Assembly (NCBI GenBank): GCA_963822695.1
Contig: CAWGJH010000033.1
Location: 310,001-374,000, forward strand
Reading direction: 5' to 3'
Length of the DNA: 64,000 nt
Origin: GCA-003244245 sp963822695
GTDB taxonomy: Bacteria; Actinomycetota; Actinomycetes; Mycobacteriales; Pseudonocardiaceae
In this document: in pieces, positions 44,690 to 53,885 of the stretch
Position numbering within the stretch: the first letter of the stretch is position 1
How the letters are laid out: each line of letters starts with the position of its first letter
Notes under the pieces: generated by a model
Seen by the model: the letters and a program-made list of their open reading frames with translations, nothing else
Databases searched by the model: none
What the model was told of the DNA's origin: nothing
Made by a program: the position numbers and the translations under genes

Positions 44690-45870
44690 CCGTGCTCGCC
44701 CAGGACTGGATGCCTAGGGCGCGGCAGCTCGCTGACCAGCTCGTCGCCGCTGGAAAGCTGCGTTCGGCGGCGTGGTGGGACGCGGTCTGCGCGGTGCCTC
44801 GCCACGAGTTTGTGCCCGACGTGTTCCGGCAGGAGCTCGCTTACGACGCAACCTGGCACCGGCTGGACACCGCGACTGAGCAGGGTCGCCAGCAGTGGCT
44901 GGACCGGGTCTACTCCAACACAGCACTGATCACCGCCCTAGCCGAGACACCAGTACTCACCACCTCGCGGTCGTCCTCCAGCATGCCTGGGCTGATGACC
45001 AGGATGCTGGAGACCCTCGACGTCCGTGATGGGCACCGAGTGTTGGAGATTGGCACCGGCACTGGCTACAACGCAGGACTGCTCTCCCACCGCCTCGGAG
45101 AGGCCAACGTGTTCTCCGTCAACATCGAGCCCGACCTGGTGGACTTGGCCCGGCAGCGGCTGGCCGGGCTGGGTTACCACCCCACCCTGGTCGCCGCCGA
45201 CGGCGCTGAGGGCCTACCCGATCATGCTCCGTTCGACCGGATCATCGCCACCTGCGCGGTGCCCGCCGTGCCGTGGGCCTGGGTGAGCCAGACCCGCCCC
45301 GGCGGAGTCATCCTCACCGACCTGAAAACCACGCTCGGCGCCGGCAGCATGGTCCGCCTCACCCGCCACGCCGATCGGGCCGAGGGACGGTTCGACCCGA
45401 CCTACGCGGGCTTCATGGGGTTGCGCCACCACCCTGCGAGTCACGCCCCCGTCCGACGCCGGCCCACGAGGAACCGGTCTCTGGAGCCCGAGCACCGCAC
45501 CACCACCCTGGACCCACGCACTCCATGGGATTCGCTGCTCGTGTGGTTCCTGGCCAGCTTCGACCTCGGTGCCGACATCTCGCTGGGCTACTGCCGCTTC
45601 AAGGACGGGAAACCCACCGCCACCTCAATCACCACAGACGATGGCTCCTGGGCGGAGGTCACCCTCACCGCCACTGACGGGGTGTATCAGGTCGCTGAAG
45701 CTGGCCCCCGACCCGTATGGCGCACCATCGAGCGCGCCCACGCCCTGTGGGGCACGCTCAACCACCCTGGTTGGGACCGTTTCGGCCTCACGGTGACCGA
45801 AGACCACCAACACGTGTGGCTCGACACGCCAACCAGCTCCCGCACCTGGCCATTGCCGCCGGCACGGTAA
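44686..45870 (+). CDS. PIMT-like methyltransferase of an ATP-grasp peptide system
   Basis: A 394-residue protein with a protein-isoaspartate-methyltransferase fold: SAM motif VLEIGTGTGYNAGLL near 118-132 and post-I/II segments NIEPDLVDLA and QTRPGGVILTD. A C-terminal extension of about 150 residues ends in a W-x4-P-x4-FGLTVT-type motif that the methyltransferase at 54026 also has; such extensions mark RiPP-associated O-methyltransferases. They methylate an Asp in the peptide, which then forms aspartimide. The N-terminus reads LRSAAWWDAVCAVPRHEFVP. It looks intact although its precursor and ligase genes are damaged. Confidence 0.85.
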   Translation: MTVLAQDWMPRARQLADQLVAAGKLRSAAWWDAVCAVPRHEFVPDVFRQELAYDATWHRLDTATEQGRQQWLDRVYSNTALITALAETPVLTTSRSSSSMPGLMTRMLETLDVRDGHRVLEIGTGTGYNAGLLSHRLGEANVFSVNIEPDLVDLARQRLAGLGYHPTLVAADGAEGLPDHAPFDRIIATCAVPAVPWAWVSQTRPGGVILTDLKTTLGAGSMVRLTRHADRAEGRFDPTYAGFMGLRHHPASHAPVRRRPTRNRSLEPEHRTTTLDPRTPWDSLLVWFLASFDLGADISLGYCRFKDGKPTATSITTDDGSWAEVTLTATDGVYQVAEAGPRPVWRTIERAHALWGTLNHPGWDRFGLTVTEDHQHVWLDTPTSSRTWPLPPAR

Positions 45871-45899
45871 GCGACTCCTCCGAGCGGGGCGCTGCGCGC

Positions 45900-45945
45900 C
45901 TTGTGAGTGGCGTTGAGTGCTGGAGCCCGTTTTCGCACTCACGGG
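45900..45945 (+). terminator. 46-nt hairpin, copy 3, after the methyltransferase
   Basis: Arms GTGAGTG and CACTCAC, with the left end CTT where copies 1 and 2 have CCC. The inner spacing of 25 nt and the loop block GGGCT (minus strand) are kept. It starts 29 bases after the methyltransferase stop, again in terminator position. Confidence 0.6.
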
Positions 45946-46016
45946 GCGCGGCGCGCCCGATGGGGATTTATTGCGGAATCTGCGATCAACGCTAGACAGC
46001 CAGATACTGTCCGAGA

Positions 46017-47213
46017 ATGGACCCGGTGCGTAACCCGTTCGCCCCCGGCGCCGGCCAGCGACCGCCCGAGCTGGCCGGGCGAGACCGGGAGCTGACCGCT
46101 TTCGGAGTGGTGCTGGAGCGGGTGGCCCGGGGCCGCCCAGAGCGCTCCCTGGTGCTGACCGGGTTGCGCGGGGTGGGCAAGACGGTGCTGCTCGGCGAGC
46201 TCCGGTCGATGGCGATGCGCCGCGGCTGGGGTACCGGCAAGGTCGAGGCACGGCCGGAGGGCGGGCTGCGCCGCCCGCTGTCGGCCGCGCTGCACCGTGC
46301 GGTGCGTGATCTTGCGCTGCGCCACCGTGCTCCGGACCGGGTTACCGATGTGCTCGGGGTACTCAAGGCTTTCGCGCTGCGGGCCACGCCGCAGGACGCC
46401 AAGCTGCGGGATCGCTGGCAGCCGGGCATCGACGCACCAACCGTCGTGGGCCGGGCCGATTCCGGGGATATCGAGATCGACCTGGTGGAGCTGTTCACCG
46501 ACGTCGCCGAACTGGCCGCCGACGTCGGCACCGGGGTGGCGCTGCTGATCGATGAGATGCAGGACGTGGCACCCGATGACGTCTCCGCGCTGTGCGCCGC
46601 GTGTCACGAGCTGTCGCAGTCCGGGGCGCCGCTGGTCGTGGTCGGTGCCGGGTTGCCGCACCTGCCGGCGGTGCTGAGCGCGTCGAAGTCCTATTCCGAG
46701 CGGCTGTTCCGCTACCTGCGGATCGATCGGCTGGACCGCGCCGACTCCGACCACGCGGTGGTCGCGCCGATCGAGCGGGAGAACGCCGCGATCACCCAGG
46801 ACGCGCTGGACACGCTGTTCGAGACCTCCGGCGGCTACCCCTATTTCGTGCAGGCCTACGGCAAGGCCGCCTGGGACGCCGCCCCCGCGTCGCCGATCGG
46901 GGTCCTCGACGTCCAGGTGGCCGCGCCCGAAGCCGAGAGCGAACTCGCCGTCGGGTTCTTCGGGTCCCGGTTCGAGCGGGCCACTCCAGCCGAGCGGGAG
47001 TACCTGCAGTCGATGGCCGAGCTCACCGGCGGCCGGGACGAGCCAGTCAGCACCACCCAGGTGGCCGACCAGCTCGGTCGCCGGGCCTCGTCGTTGTCCC
47101 CAGCACGGGACAACCTGCTCAAGAAGGGACTCGTCTACTCCGGGGAACGCGGGCAGATCGCGTTCACTGTCCCACATTTCGGACGTTTCCTGCTCGGCAG
47201 GCTAGCCAGCTGA
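46017..47213 (+). CDS. AAA/ORC-type ATPase with winged-helix C-terminus
   Basis: A 398-residue P-loop ATPase. LAGRDRELTAF at 19-29 is the ORC/Cdc6-like start, Walker A GLRGVGKT is at 49-56, Walker B VALLIDEMQD near 177-186, and a sensor-like VVVGAGLPHLP near 204. The C-terminus (TTQVADQLGRRASSLSPARD) is a winged-helix DNA- or protein-binding domain. Such proteins are common stand-alone ATPases in actinobacteria, sometimes linked to mobile DNA or toxin systems; the role is unknown. GTG/ATG choice: ATG 46017. Confidence 0.82.
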   Translation: MDPVRNPFAPGAGQRPPELAGRDRELTAFGVVLERVARGRPERSLVLTGLRGVGKTVLLGELRSMAMRRGWGTGKVEARPEGGLRRPLSAALHRAVRDLALRHRAPDRVTDVLGVLKAFALRATPQDAKLRDRWQPGIDAPTVVGRADSGDIEIDLVELFTDVAELAADVGTGVALLIDEMQDVAPDDVSALCAACHELSQSGAPLVVVGAGLPHLPAVLSASKSYSERLFRYLRIDRLDRADSDHAVVAPIERENAAITQDALDTLFETSGGYPYFVQAYGKAAWDAAPASPIGVLDVQVAAPEAESELAVGFFGSRFERATPAEREYLQSMAELTGGRDEPVSTTQVADQLGRRASSLSPARDNLLKKGLVYSGERGQIAFTVPHFGRFLLGRLAS

Positions 47214-47224
47214 TGCTCACGTCC

Positions 47225-47240
47225 TCACTCGAACGAGTGA
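47225..47240. promoter_or_regulatory. Palindrome in the ATPase-GroES gap
   Basis: TCACTCG-AA-CGAGTGA, 7-bp perfect arms, lies 11 bases after the ATPase stop. It is not the CIRCE heat-shock element (TTAGCACTC-N9-GAGTGCTAA) expected at groES genes. It could be an operator or the stem of a short hairpin. Confidence 0.4.
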
Positions 47241-47300
47241 AACGACGGTGGGTCAGCAAGCGCGTGTAACAACGCCGTGGTGCGCGGCGATGACACTGAC

Positions 47301-47347
47301 AGCCCCGTGATGCTGTTGGACCCCCGACCCGGCAGCCTCACGGGGCT
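47301..47347 (+). terminator. Long-range hairpin upstream of the GroES-like gene
   Basis: Perfect 10-bp arms AGCCCCGTGA (47301-47310) and TCACGGGGCT (47338-47347), with an inner GCTG/CAGC pair. It probably ends the ATPase transcript; attenuation ahead of the GroES-like gene is an alternative. Confidence 0.55.
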
Positions 47348-47457
47348 ATCCTATGCAGCCTTCCTCTTACCGGGAGTCCCAGCTGAGACCCCCTGCGGGG
47401 AATCTGTAGCACGGGCCGTACCGAGCAGCGCTGACGGCAGCACGTACCCTCGTTGCC

Positions 47458-47781
47458 GTGTCCGACGACAACAAGCTCGAGATCCAGATGCTTCACGACC
47501 GTGTGATGGTGCGGCTAGTGGGTGAGGGTGGCGAGCGCCGCAGCAGCGGGGGAATCCTCATTCCGGCGACGGCGCAGATGGCCAAGCGGTTGTGCTGGGG
47601 TGAGGTGTACGGCATCGGTAACCACGTCCGCACCGTCCAGGTCGGGGACCGGGTGCTGTTCAACCCAGATGACCAGTTCGAGGTTGAGGTGCACGGGCGT
47701 GCCTACCTGGTCATGCGGGAACGGGACCTGCAGGCGGTAGCCAGTGAACGCACCGAACACGGAACAGGCCTGTATTTGTGA
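47458..47781 (+). CDS. GroES-like co-chaperonin paralogue
   Basis: A 107-residue Cpn10 fold protein from GTG 47458. Family features: LHDRVMVRL near 12-20, SSGGILIPATAQMAKRLCWG near 29-48 (mobile loop and base), VQVGDRVLFNPDDQFEVEV and a YLVMRERDLQAV end. The mobile loop is shorter and less hydrophobic than in a housekeeping GroES and no groEL follows, so it may be a specialised paralogue. Its stop overlaps the VanW gene GTG, so they are translated together, an odd partnership for a co-chaperonin. Confidence 0.85.
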   Translation: MSDDNKLEIQMLHDRVMVRLVGEGGERRSSGGILIPATAQMAKRLCWGEVYGIGNHVRTVQVGDRVLFNPDDQFEVEVHGRAYLVMRERDLQAVASERTEHGTGLYL

Positions 47782-49550
47782 CATTACTCGAGGAACCGGC
47801 GCATCGGGCGGACCACACGCGTGACGCGAACCGGAGTCGGGCACTGCGTCGCACGGGCATCGTCGCGGCTGCCGTACTCGGACTGCTAGCGCTGGTCTAT
47901 GGCATCGACCTCACGATGTCCGCTGGTGAGGTACCCCGCGGCGTCACCGTCGCGGGCGTGCACGTCGGCGGGATGGCGCGAGCCACCGCCGAGCAGCGGC
48001 TGCGTCAGCAACTCGAACCACGGCTGAACCAGCCGATCGCACTGCGCGTTGGTGACGTCGATGCCACCCTCGAGCCCAGGCGGGCCGGGCTCACTCCGGA
48101 TTGGCCCGCCACCCTCGCCCGGGCAGGCAGGCAGCCACTCAACCCGTGGACCCGCCTGGTCTCGCTGTGGCGGACCCGGGAGGTGGGCGTGGCCACCACT
48201 GGTGACCGGGCAGCTCTCACCGTGGCCCTCCAGAAACTGCGTGGCCACACCGACCGGGAGCCGGTGGAGGGCACTATCCGCTTCACCGGCACCCAGCCGA
48301 TCGCGGTCACCCCCCGCGCTGGCCAGCACCTGGATGTCCCCGCCGCTACTGACCTCATCCTCGCGGTCTGGATCCACGGCGGCACGGTGCACTCCGCAGT
48401 GACGGCCCCAGACACGGCCCCAGAAACGGCCCCAGTCACGACCCCGGTGGCGATACAGCCGGTGCGCACGACTGCCGACGGAATCCGGGCGGCGCTGCAC
48501 GACATCGTCGAACCCGCGGTGTCCGCTCCGGTCAAGGTCGCCGGTGACGGCCACGACGCCGTGCTCAAGCCGGACGTCATCGCGGCGGCGCTGCGGTTCG
48601 CTCCGGACAGCCGGGGTGGCCTGACCACCACCATCGACAACCCCACGGTAATCGCCGCACTGAGCCCGCAGCTCGCATCGACCCAGCGACCAGGCAAGAA
48701 CGCCGAGATCCTGCTCCAGGGTGGCGCGCCGGTGGTGCTGCCCTCGGTCGATGGCCGCGGCATCGACTGGGCCGCCAGCCTGCTGCCACTGCTCGACGTG
48801 CTGCACCACTCCGGAGCCGAACGCACCCTGTCGGCCAGCTACGTCACCCTGCCCCCGACGCTGAGCACCGAGCAGGCCAACGCGCTCGGGATCACCACCC
48901 AGATCAGCACCTTCACCACCAGCGGGTTCGCCACCGACTCCGGGCAGAACATCCGCCGCGTCGCGGAACAGGTCAACGGGGCGATCCTGCGGCCAGGAGA
49001 GACGTTCAGCCTCAACGGGTACACCGGCCCGCGCAACGCCGCCACCGGATACGTGGACGCCGGCATCATCGACCACGGCCGTCCCAGCCGGGGCATCGGC
49101 GGCGGCATCTCCCAGTTCGCCACCACGATCTACAATGCCGCGTACTTCGCGGGCATGACCGACGTCGAGCACAAGGAGCACAGCTACTACATCAGCCGTT
49201 ATCCAGCGGCCCGCGAGGCCACCGTGTTCGAGGGTGCCATCGACGTCAAGTTCCGCGACGACTCATCCACCGGCATCCTCATCCAGACGGCGTGGACCCC
49301 ATCCTCGGTCACCGTGACGCTCTGGGGCACCAAACACGTCGATGTCGAGTCGATCACCGGGCCGCGCACCGACTTCACCGACCCCACAACCGAGACAATC
49401 CATGGCCAACCGTGCACCGCCACTCAAGGTTCCCGCGGCTTCACCGTGACCGACACCCGCGTCATCCGAGACGCCAGAACCCACGCGGAGCTGAGCCGGC
49501 ACACCCGCAAAGTCACCTACGACCCGGTCCCCCACGTCATCTGCGTGTGA
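47778..49550 (+). CDS. VanW-family membrane-anchored protein
   Basis: A 590-residue protein with a cytoplasmic N-terminus, one membrane helix (about 28-48), two YoaR-type putative peptidoglycan-binding domains (VTVAGVHVGGMARATAEQRL near 60; a second from about 260) joined by a Thr/Pro-rich stretch (APDTAPETAPVTTP), and a VanW domain (about 375-510) with RRVAEQVNGAILRPGETFSL, RGIGGGISQFATTIYNAAYF and HSYYISRYPAAREATV. It acts at the outer face of the membrane, on or near the cell wall. The exact activity of VanW proteins is unknown. Confidence 0.9.
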   Translation: MTLLEEPAHRADHTRDANRSRALRRTGIVAAAVLGLLALVYGIDLTMSAGEVPRGVTVAGVHVGGMARATAEQRLRQQLEPRLNQPIALRVGDVDATLEPRRAGLTPDWPATLARAGRQPLNPWTRLVSLWRTREVGVATTGDRAALTVALQKLRGHTDREPVEGTIRFTGTQPIAVTPRAGQHLDVPAATDLILAVWIHGGTVHSAVTAPDTAPETAPVTTPVAIQPVRTTADGIRAALHDIVEPAVSAPVKVAGDGHDAVLKPDVIAAALRFAPDSRGGLTTTIDNPTVIAALSPQLASTQRPGKNAEILLQGGAPVVLPSVDGRGIDWAASLLPLLDVLHHSGAERTLSASYVTLPPTLSTEQANALGITTQISTFTTSGFATDSGQNIRRVAEQVNGAILRPGETFSLNGYTGPRNAATGYVDAGIIDHGRPSRGIGGGISQFATTIYNAAYFAGMTDVEHKEHSYYISRYPAAREATVFEGAIDVKFRDDSSTGILIQTAWTPSSVTVTLWGTKHVDVESITGPRTDFTDPTTETIHGQPCTATQGSRGFTVTDTRVIRDARTHAELSRHTRKVTYDPVPHVICV

Positions 49551-49560
49551 CTGAGTGCGG

Positions 49561-51423
49561 TCAGAAGGCCCCCTCGGGGACGTCCATGAGGGTGCTGTCA
49601 GTGGCTTCGACGATGGCACGGCGGGCGGTGAGCTCGGGGAGGATGGTGCGGGCGAAGAACTGGGCCGCCGCGACCTTGCCCTGGTAGAACAGCTGGTCCT
49701 TCGGGGAGACCTCGCCGGCCAGAGCGGTCAGGGCCACCTCGGCCTGGCGCAACAACAGCCAGCCGATCAGCACGTCACCAGTGCTCATCAGTAAGCGCAC
49801 GGTCTGTTGTCCGACCTTGTACACGTTGCGCGGGTCTTGCCGCGCTGACATCACAAAGTTAATCATCGCGCCGAGCATCCCCTGCAGGTCACCCACCGCA
49901 GTGGCCAGCAATGCCCGTTCCTCTTTGAGCCGGCCATTGCCGCTGCCGGCGTCCAGGAACGCCTGGATCTCTTTGTGGAGGTGCCCGATTGCTTGGCCGC
50001 CGTCCCGGACGATCTTGCGGAAGAAGAAGTCCTGGGACTGGATGGCCGTGGTGCCCTCGTACAGACTGTCGATCTTGGCGTCTCGAATGTACTGCTCAAT
50101 GGGGTAGTCCTGCAGGAAACCCGACCCGCCCAGGGTCTGCAACGACAAGGTGAGCATCTCATAAGCCCGCTCGGAGCCGACGCCCTTAACAATGGGCAGT
50201 AGCAGATCGTTGACCCGCGCGGCCAGCTCAGTGTCGCCGACGGCTGAACCGTCGAATTGTCCCGCGCCGCCAATCTCGATCGTGTCCTGGTAGCTCGCGG
50301 TGTAGAGGTACAGCGCGCGCAGGCCCTCGGCGTAGGCCTTCTGCAGCATCAGCATCCGGCGCACGTCAGGGTGGTGGGTAATCGTCACCCGTGGCGCGGT
50401 CCTGTCGCGCATCTGCGTGATATCGGCGCCCTGTACCCGCTGCTTGGCGTACTCCAGCGCGGTGAGGTAGCCGCTGGACAGCGTCGCGATCGCCTTGGTG
50501 CCGACCATCATCCGAGCGTAGGAGATCACCTGGAACATCTGCGCGATGCCGTCATGCACGTCGCCGAGCAGCCAGCCGACCGCGGGCGTCCCGTGCGCGC
50601 CGAAGGTGAGCTCACAGGTGGTGGAAACCTTGATGCCCATCTTGTGCTCGACGCCGGTCACGAACACGCCATTGCGAGCACCGAGCTCGCCGGTGTCGGT
50701 ATCGAAATTGTATTTCGGTACCAGGAATAGCGACAGGCCCTTGGTTCCCGGGGCCGGGGTGATACCGGGACCTTCGGGCCTCGCCAGTACCAGGTGGATG
50801 ATGTTGTCGGTCAGATCGTGCTCGGCCGAGGTGATGAAGCGCTTCACACCCTCGAGGTGCCATGAGCCATCGGGCTGCGCAATCGCTTTGGTCCGCCCGG
50901 CGCCCACGTCCGACCCCGCGTCGGGCTCGGTCAGCACCATGGTCGCGCACCAGCCCTTGTCAATCATGAATTGGGCCCAGCGCTGCTGCTCGGCGGTGCC
51001 GTTGGTGTGCACCACGGAGGCCATGCTGGGGCCACTCATGTAGATGAACACCGCCGGGTTGGCTCCCAGCATCAGCTCCGACGCGGCCCAGCGCAGGGTG
51101 GCCGGCGCGCCGTAGCCGCCCAGCTCAGGAGGCAGCTCCAGCCGGTACCACTCACCGTCCCACAGCGCCCGGTAAGACTTCTTGAATGCCGCTGGAAGCT
51201 CGACGGTGTGCGTCTCGGGGTCGAAGGTCGGCGGGTTACGGTCGGACTCGGCGAAGGACTCCGCCAGCGGCCCGCGAGCCAGCCGGTCGAGCTCGCCGAG
51301 CAGCTGGTGCGCGCTGTCGCGGTCCATCTCGGCGTACGGACCGACCCCCATGCGCTCCTGCACCCGGAGCACTTCGAAAAGGGTGAACTCCAGATCGCGG
51401 AGATTGCTCTTGTAGTGACTCAT
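49561..51423 (-). CDS. FadE5-like acyl-CoA dehydrogenase
   Basis: A 620-residue large-type acyl-CoA dehydrogenase. ATG 51423 begins MSHYKSNLRDLEFTLFEVL, a start shared with mycobacterial FadE5. The FAD loop is MVLTEPDAGSDVGAGRTKA near 160-178, ARMMVGTKAIATLSSGYL near 310 follows, and SLYEGTTAIQSQDFFFRKI near 470 carries the catalytic region. A C-terminal helical extension of about 120 residues distinguishes this class. It oxidises long or broad-range acyl-CoAs in beta-oxidation. The promoter region has a large palindrome at 51458-51491. It is convergent with the VanW gene, 10 bases apart. Confidence 0.93.
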   Translation of the reverse strand: MSHYKSNLRDLEFTLFEVLRVQERMGVGPYAEMDRDSAHQLLGELDRLARGPLAESFAESDRNPPTFDPETHTVELPAAFKKSYRALWDGEWYRLELPPELGGYGAPATLRWAASELMLGANPAVFIYMSGPSMASVVHTNGTAEQQRWAQFMIDKGWCATMVLTEPDAGSDVGAGRTKAIAQPDGSWHLEGVKRFITSAEHDLTDNIIHLVLARPEGPGITPAPGTKGLSLFLVPKYNFDTDTGELGARNGVFVTGVEHKMGIKVSTTCELTFGAHGTPAVGWLLGDVHDGIAQMFQVISYARMMVGTKAIATLSSGYLTALEYAKQRVQGADITQMRDRTAPRVTITHHPDVRRMLMLQKAYAEGLRALYLYTASYQDTIEIGGAGQFDGSAVGDTELAARVNDLLLPIVKGVGSERAYEMLTLSLQTLGGSGFLQDYPIEQYIRDAKIDSLYEGTTAIQSQDFFFRKIVRDGGQAIGHLHKEIQAFLDAGSGNGRLKEERALLATAVGDLQGMLGAMINFVMSARQDPRNVYKVGQQTVRLLMSTGDVLIGWLLLRQAEVALTALAGEVSPKDQLFYQGKVAAAQFFARTILPELTARRAIVEATDSTLMDVPEGAF

Positions 51424-51457
51424 GTCCTCGCTCCGACGCAGTCGTGACACCGGACCT

Positions 51458-51491
51458 ACTCGCCGGTAACAACAGTTTATTACCGGCTAGT
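51458..51491. promoter_or_regulatory. Large palindrome upstream of the FadE5-like gene
   Basis: Arms ACTCGCCGGTAA and TTACCGGCTAGT, 12 bp with one mismatch, separated by 10 bases (CAACAGTTTA). It lies 35-68 bases upstream of the dehydrogenase ATG, where a TetR-type fatty-acid regulator would bind. It shares only the short ACTCG start with the palindrome at 25045. Confidence 0.55.
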
Positions 51492-51674
51492 AACCCCGGC
51501 AAGTCGGGCATGCCCCAGTGTGAGTGCGCACACATGCACCGGCACTTCATGGTGCCTACCCTGTCAAGGCGTGCCGCGCCGGCGTCGGTACCTGCGCCGT
51601 TGCAGCGTTGCCCGGCGCTGTTGTCCGGCGCTGACCGACATCGGAGGGAGTCACCCAGCTACCCTGTACTCCTG

Positions 51675-52391
51675 GTGGCCACCAATCCGAGCGGGTACCG
51701 ACCACTGCTGGCGCAGCGCGTGCGGCGTCCTGCGGTGGTCGTCATCATGTTGGCGATCATCGTGATCGCCGTGCTCGGAACGCGCTATGCCGATCAGGAC
51801 ATGCCAGGACACCTGGACCGCAGCCTGGATGCGCTGATCAGGAACGGCCTGCGACCAGACCAGCCCCTCACCCAGGCTCTGGTCAGCCTCGGGAACCCCA
51901 CGCAAGCCGCCGTTCTCGTCGCGGTCGTTGCCTGCGCCGCTGCCGCTGCCCGGCGCTGGTCGGGCGTTCTCCTCACCATCGTCGGCACCGTTACCGCGGT
52001 CACGATCACCGAGTTGATCCTCAAGCCGCTCATCGGGCGGCTACGCTTTGGGCACCTGACCTTCCCCAGCGGCCACACCACGGCAGTCGCCGCGGTCGCC
52101 TTCGCGACCGCGATCCTCATCGGGAGCGCGCGGTGGCCACCCAGTGTCGCCGTGCGCATGGTCGCCGGCCTGGCCCCGATCGCGCTAGCGGTCGGCGTCG
52201 CGATCTCGCTCGTCGCCCAGCACATCCATTACGCCACCGATACCGTCGCCGGCTACTGCGTAGCTCTCGCAACCGTGCTCGCAGTGGCACTGTTCCTGGA
52301 TCTACTTCGGGCCCCCGCAGCGACGACGCGGGCCATGCCCAGCGCTCCCCGCCAGAGCGCTGCCGATGGTGAGCCCCTGAGCAGGAACTGA
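51675..52391 (+). CDS. PAP2-family membrane phosphatase
   Basis: About 238 residues from GTG 51675; the frame is open farther upstream but the earlier part is not protein-like. There are six hydrophobic segments, with the phosphatase signature: KPLIGRLRFG near 117 (motif 1), PSGHTTAVAAVAFA near 132 (motif 2) and SLVAQHIHYATDTVAGY near 178 (motif 3, with Gln where Arg is common). It removes phosphate from a lipid pyrophosphate or phosphatidate at the outer membrane face. Motif 1 and 3 deviate a little from the consensus, so activity is likely but not certain. Confidence 0.8.
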   Translation: MATNPSGYRPLLAQRVRRPAVVVIMLAIIVIAVLGTRYADQDMPGHLDRSLDALIRNGLRPDQPLTQALVSLGNPTQAAVLVAVVACAAAAARRWSGVLLTIVGTVTAVTITELILKPLIGRLRFGHLTFPSGHTTAVAAVAFATAILIGSARWPPSVAVRMVAGLAPIALAVGVAISLVAQHIHYATDTVAGYCVALATVLAVALFLDLLRAPAATTRAMPSAPRQSAADGEPLSRN

Positions 52392-52744
52392 GCTCCCGCC
52401 GCACCTTCTCCGCCTTCCTCGACGCGGTGAAAACCAGCGCGCTGCGCTGACCCCACCGAGGACAACCGGGACCCAGCCATCCCGCTCGTGGCGCACCGCT
52501 ACCGCCATGCCTACGCCGGGTTCGGTGCCCAGCGGCCCGCAGGTTCGACCGTTGTGCCGGTCGGGCGACACGCGAGTACCTGTGATGGGATGCCTGGCAC
52601 GGCAGTTGCAGTATCTCATCGCCCAGCGCGGGCGGGCAACCTGGCCAACCGCGCCACGAAACAGCACGATGGTTCCCGACGAGCGTCATGCTGGATCTCA
52701 AGTCACGAGCAGGGCGGGTGGTAGGGCAGGTCAGGCGACACGTA
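52392..52744. other. Region without an identifiable gene
   Basis: About 350 bases after the PAP2 gene. A short plus-strand piece near 52470-52530 (DNRDPAIPLVAHRYRHAYAG) looks like part of a protein but has no context, no start and no continuation. No RNA gene, repeat or hairpin is evident. It is best read as decayed sequence bordering the HTH-STAND relic. Confidence 0.35.
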
Positions 52745-53340
52745 CTACTCCCACGTCGCTGGGATGAGGGTGTTCATGGTGATGGCGCAGATCCAACGAG
52801 GGCCAGCGCGGACAGCACGACGCGCATAGCGCGGTGCAGCCTGGCGGCATGGTATTCCCGGCTGAGGTGGATGTTCCCCCCGTTTCCCGGTATAGACGGC
52901 CACCGCCTCGGTAAGGAATGCAACGAACCGATCCGGATCACCGGCCACATCGGCCTGCTCGACCCCGGTCCGCTCGGCCACCCGCCCCAGAGGGAACCAC
53001 CACCGCCAACAACCCACCCCCAGCGAGTCGATCATCAAGCTGGCTGACCAGATCGCTGATGGCCTGATCCCGACCAAAAACCACCGGGCCTGATCGGGAC
53101 CGAATGCAGCCAGCCCCGGATACGGGCAGACCTCGGTACCGGTCGGCTCGCGGCGGGCCAGCTCCGGGGTGACCCGTTTCTTCCCAGTATCGATCTTGCT
53201 CAGGTAACCCGTGCTGTAATGCACCTGCCGGGCCAATGCCGACAATGACAGCACCTGTTCGGTACGCAGCCGGCGCAGCTCGGGCCCGATCTTGTGCCAG
53301 GCCTGGGCATTCCGGCGCCTCTGCAGGTCGCCAGGAGCAC
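52745..53340 (-). pseudogene. Relic of an HTH-STAND (nSTAND) gene
   Basis: On the minus strand WHKIGPELRRLRTEQVLSLS then ALARQVHYSTGYLSKIDTGK is an XRE HTH, followed by CPYPGLAAFGPDQARWF, the standard opening of an nSTAND ATPase domain. One T is missing from a T-run near 53078: the next frame gives FGRDQAISDLVSQLDDRLAG, which precedes the P-loop in such proteins. The P-loop and the WD40 or other repeats that follow in intact genes are absent; only 100 or so further codons of unclear origin remain. Confidence 0.65.
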
Positions 53341-53378
53341 CGGCAGCGGATCGCCGCTGGTTTCCCCTTGCCTAGCAG

Positions 53379-53780
53379 ATGACCTGGTTACGGCTGACCG
53401 AAAACGCCCACCGGGTGCAGTTCCCGGAACGGCTGGGCGGGTGGCTAGCGACCACCTCCCGGCGCGAATTCCGCGACCGAGCCAAGCTAGCCTCGGGCCC
53501 CCTTGACATTGACACTGTCGCCGACCCATCCGTCGGCCCGGAGCAGCATGTCATCGACAGGGATACCGCACAGACGCTGCGTTACCTCGTCGCTGAGCTG
53601 GCGCCCCACAAGCGGAACCTGCTGCAGGCACTGTTTACCGACAACCCCCAGCCCTATACCGAAATTGCCCGCGCCACGGGAATCCCGATCAGCAGCATCG
53701 GGCCCACCCGAGCACGGGCACTGCGGCAACTCCGAGCGCTGGGCACCGAGCACGGACTCGGAGCACGGTATGATCATTAA
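53379..53780 (+). pseudogene. N-terminally truncated sigma-70 family factor
   Basis: A TAG precedes the ATG directly, and the 133-residue frame opens inside region 2: TWLRLTENAHRVQFPERLGG, WLATTSRREFRD. Region 4 is complete (DRDTAQTLRYLVAELAPHKR, PYTEIARATGIPISSIGPTR), with its HTH. About 50 N-terminal residues of a normal factor of this ECF-like group are missing, including much of the core-polymerase-binding region, so it probably does not work. It is divergent from the HTH-STAND relic. Confidence 0.65.
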
Positions 53781-53885
53781 GCTCGCCGTAACAGAGAACT
53801 CACGCGAGAGCGTGTGGGCGCTAGGGTGAACACCACGCGGAAACCGCCACACGCGAGCGCCGAATGATGCCGAGGGAGGGGTGCT

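Noticed and set aside
45939..47177. 412-codon minus-strand frame over the AAA ATPase
   Set aside because: Antisense to a protein with clear Walker motifs; no matching domain.
47225..47240. CIRCE heat-shock element before the GroES-like gene
   Set aside because: The palindrome has 7-base arms and a 2-base centre with a different sequence; CIRCE needs 9-base arms spaced by 9.
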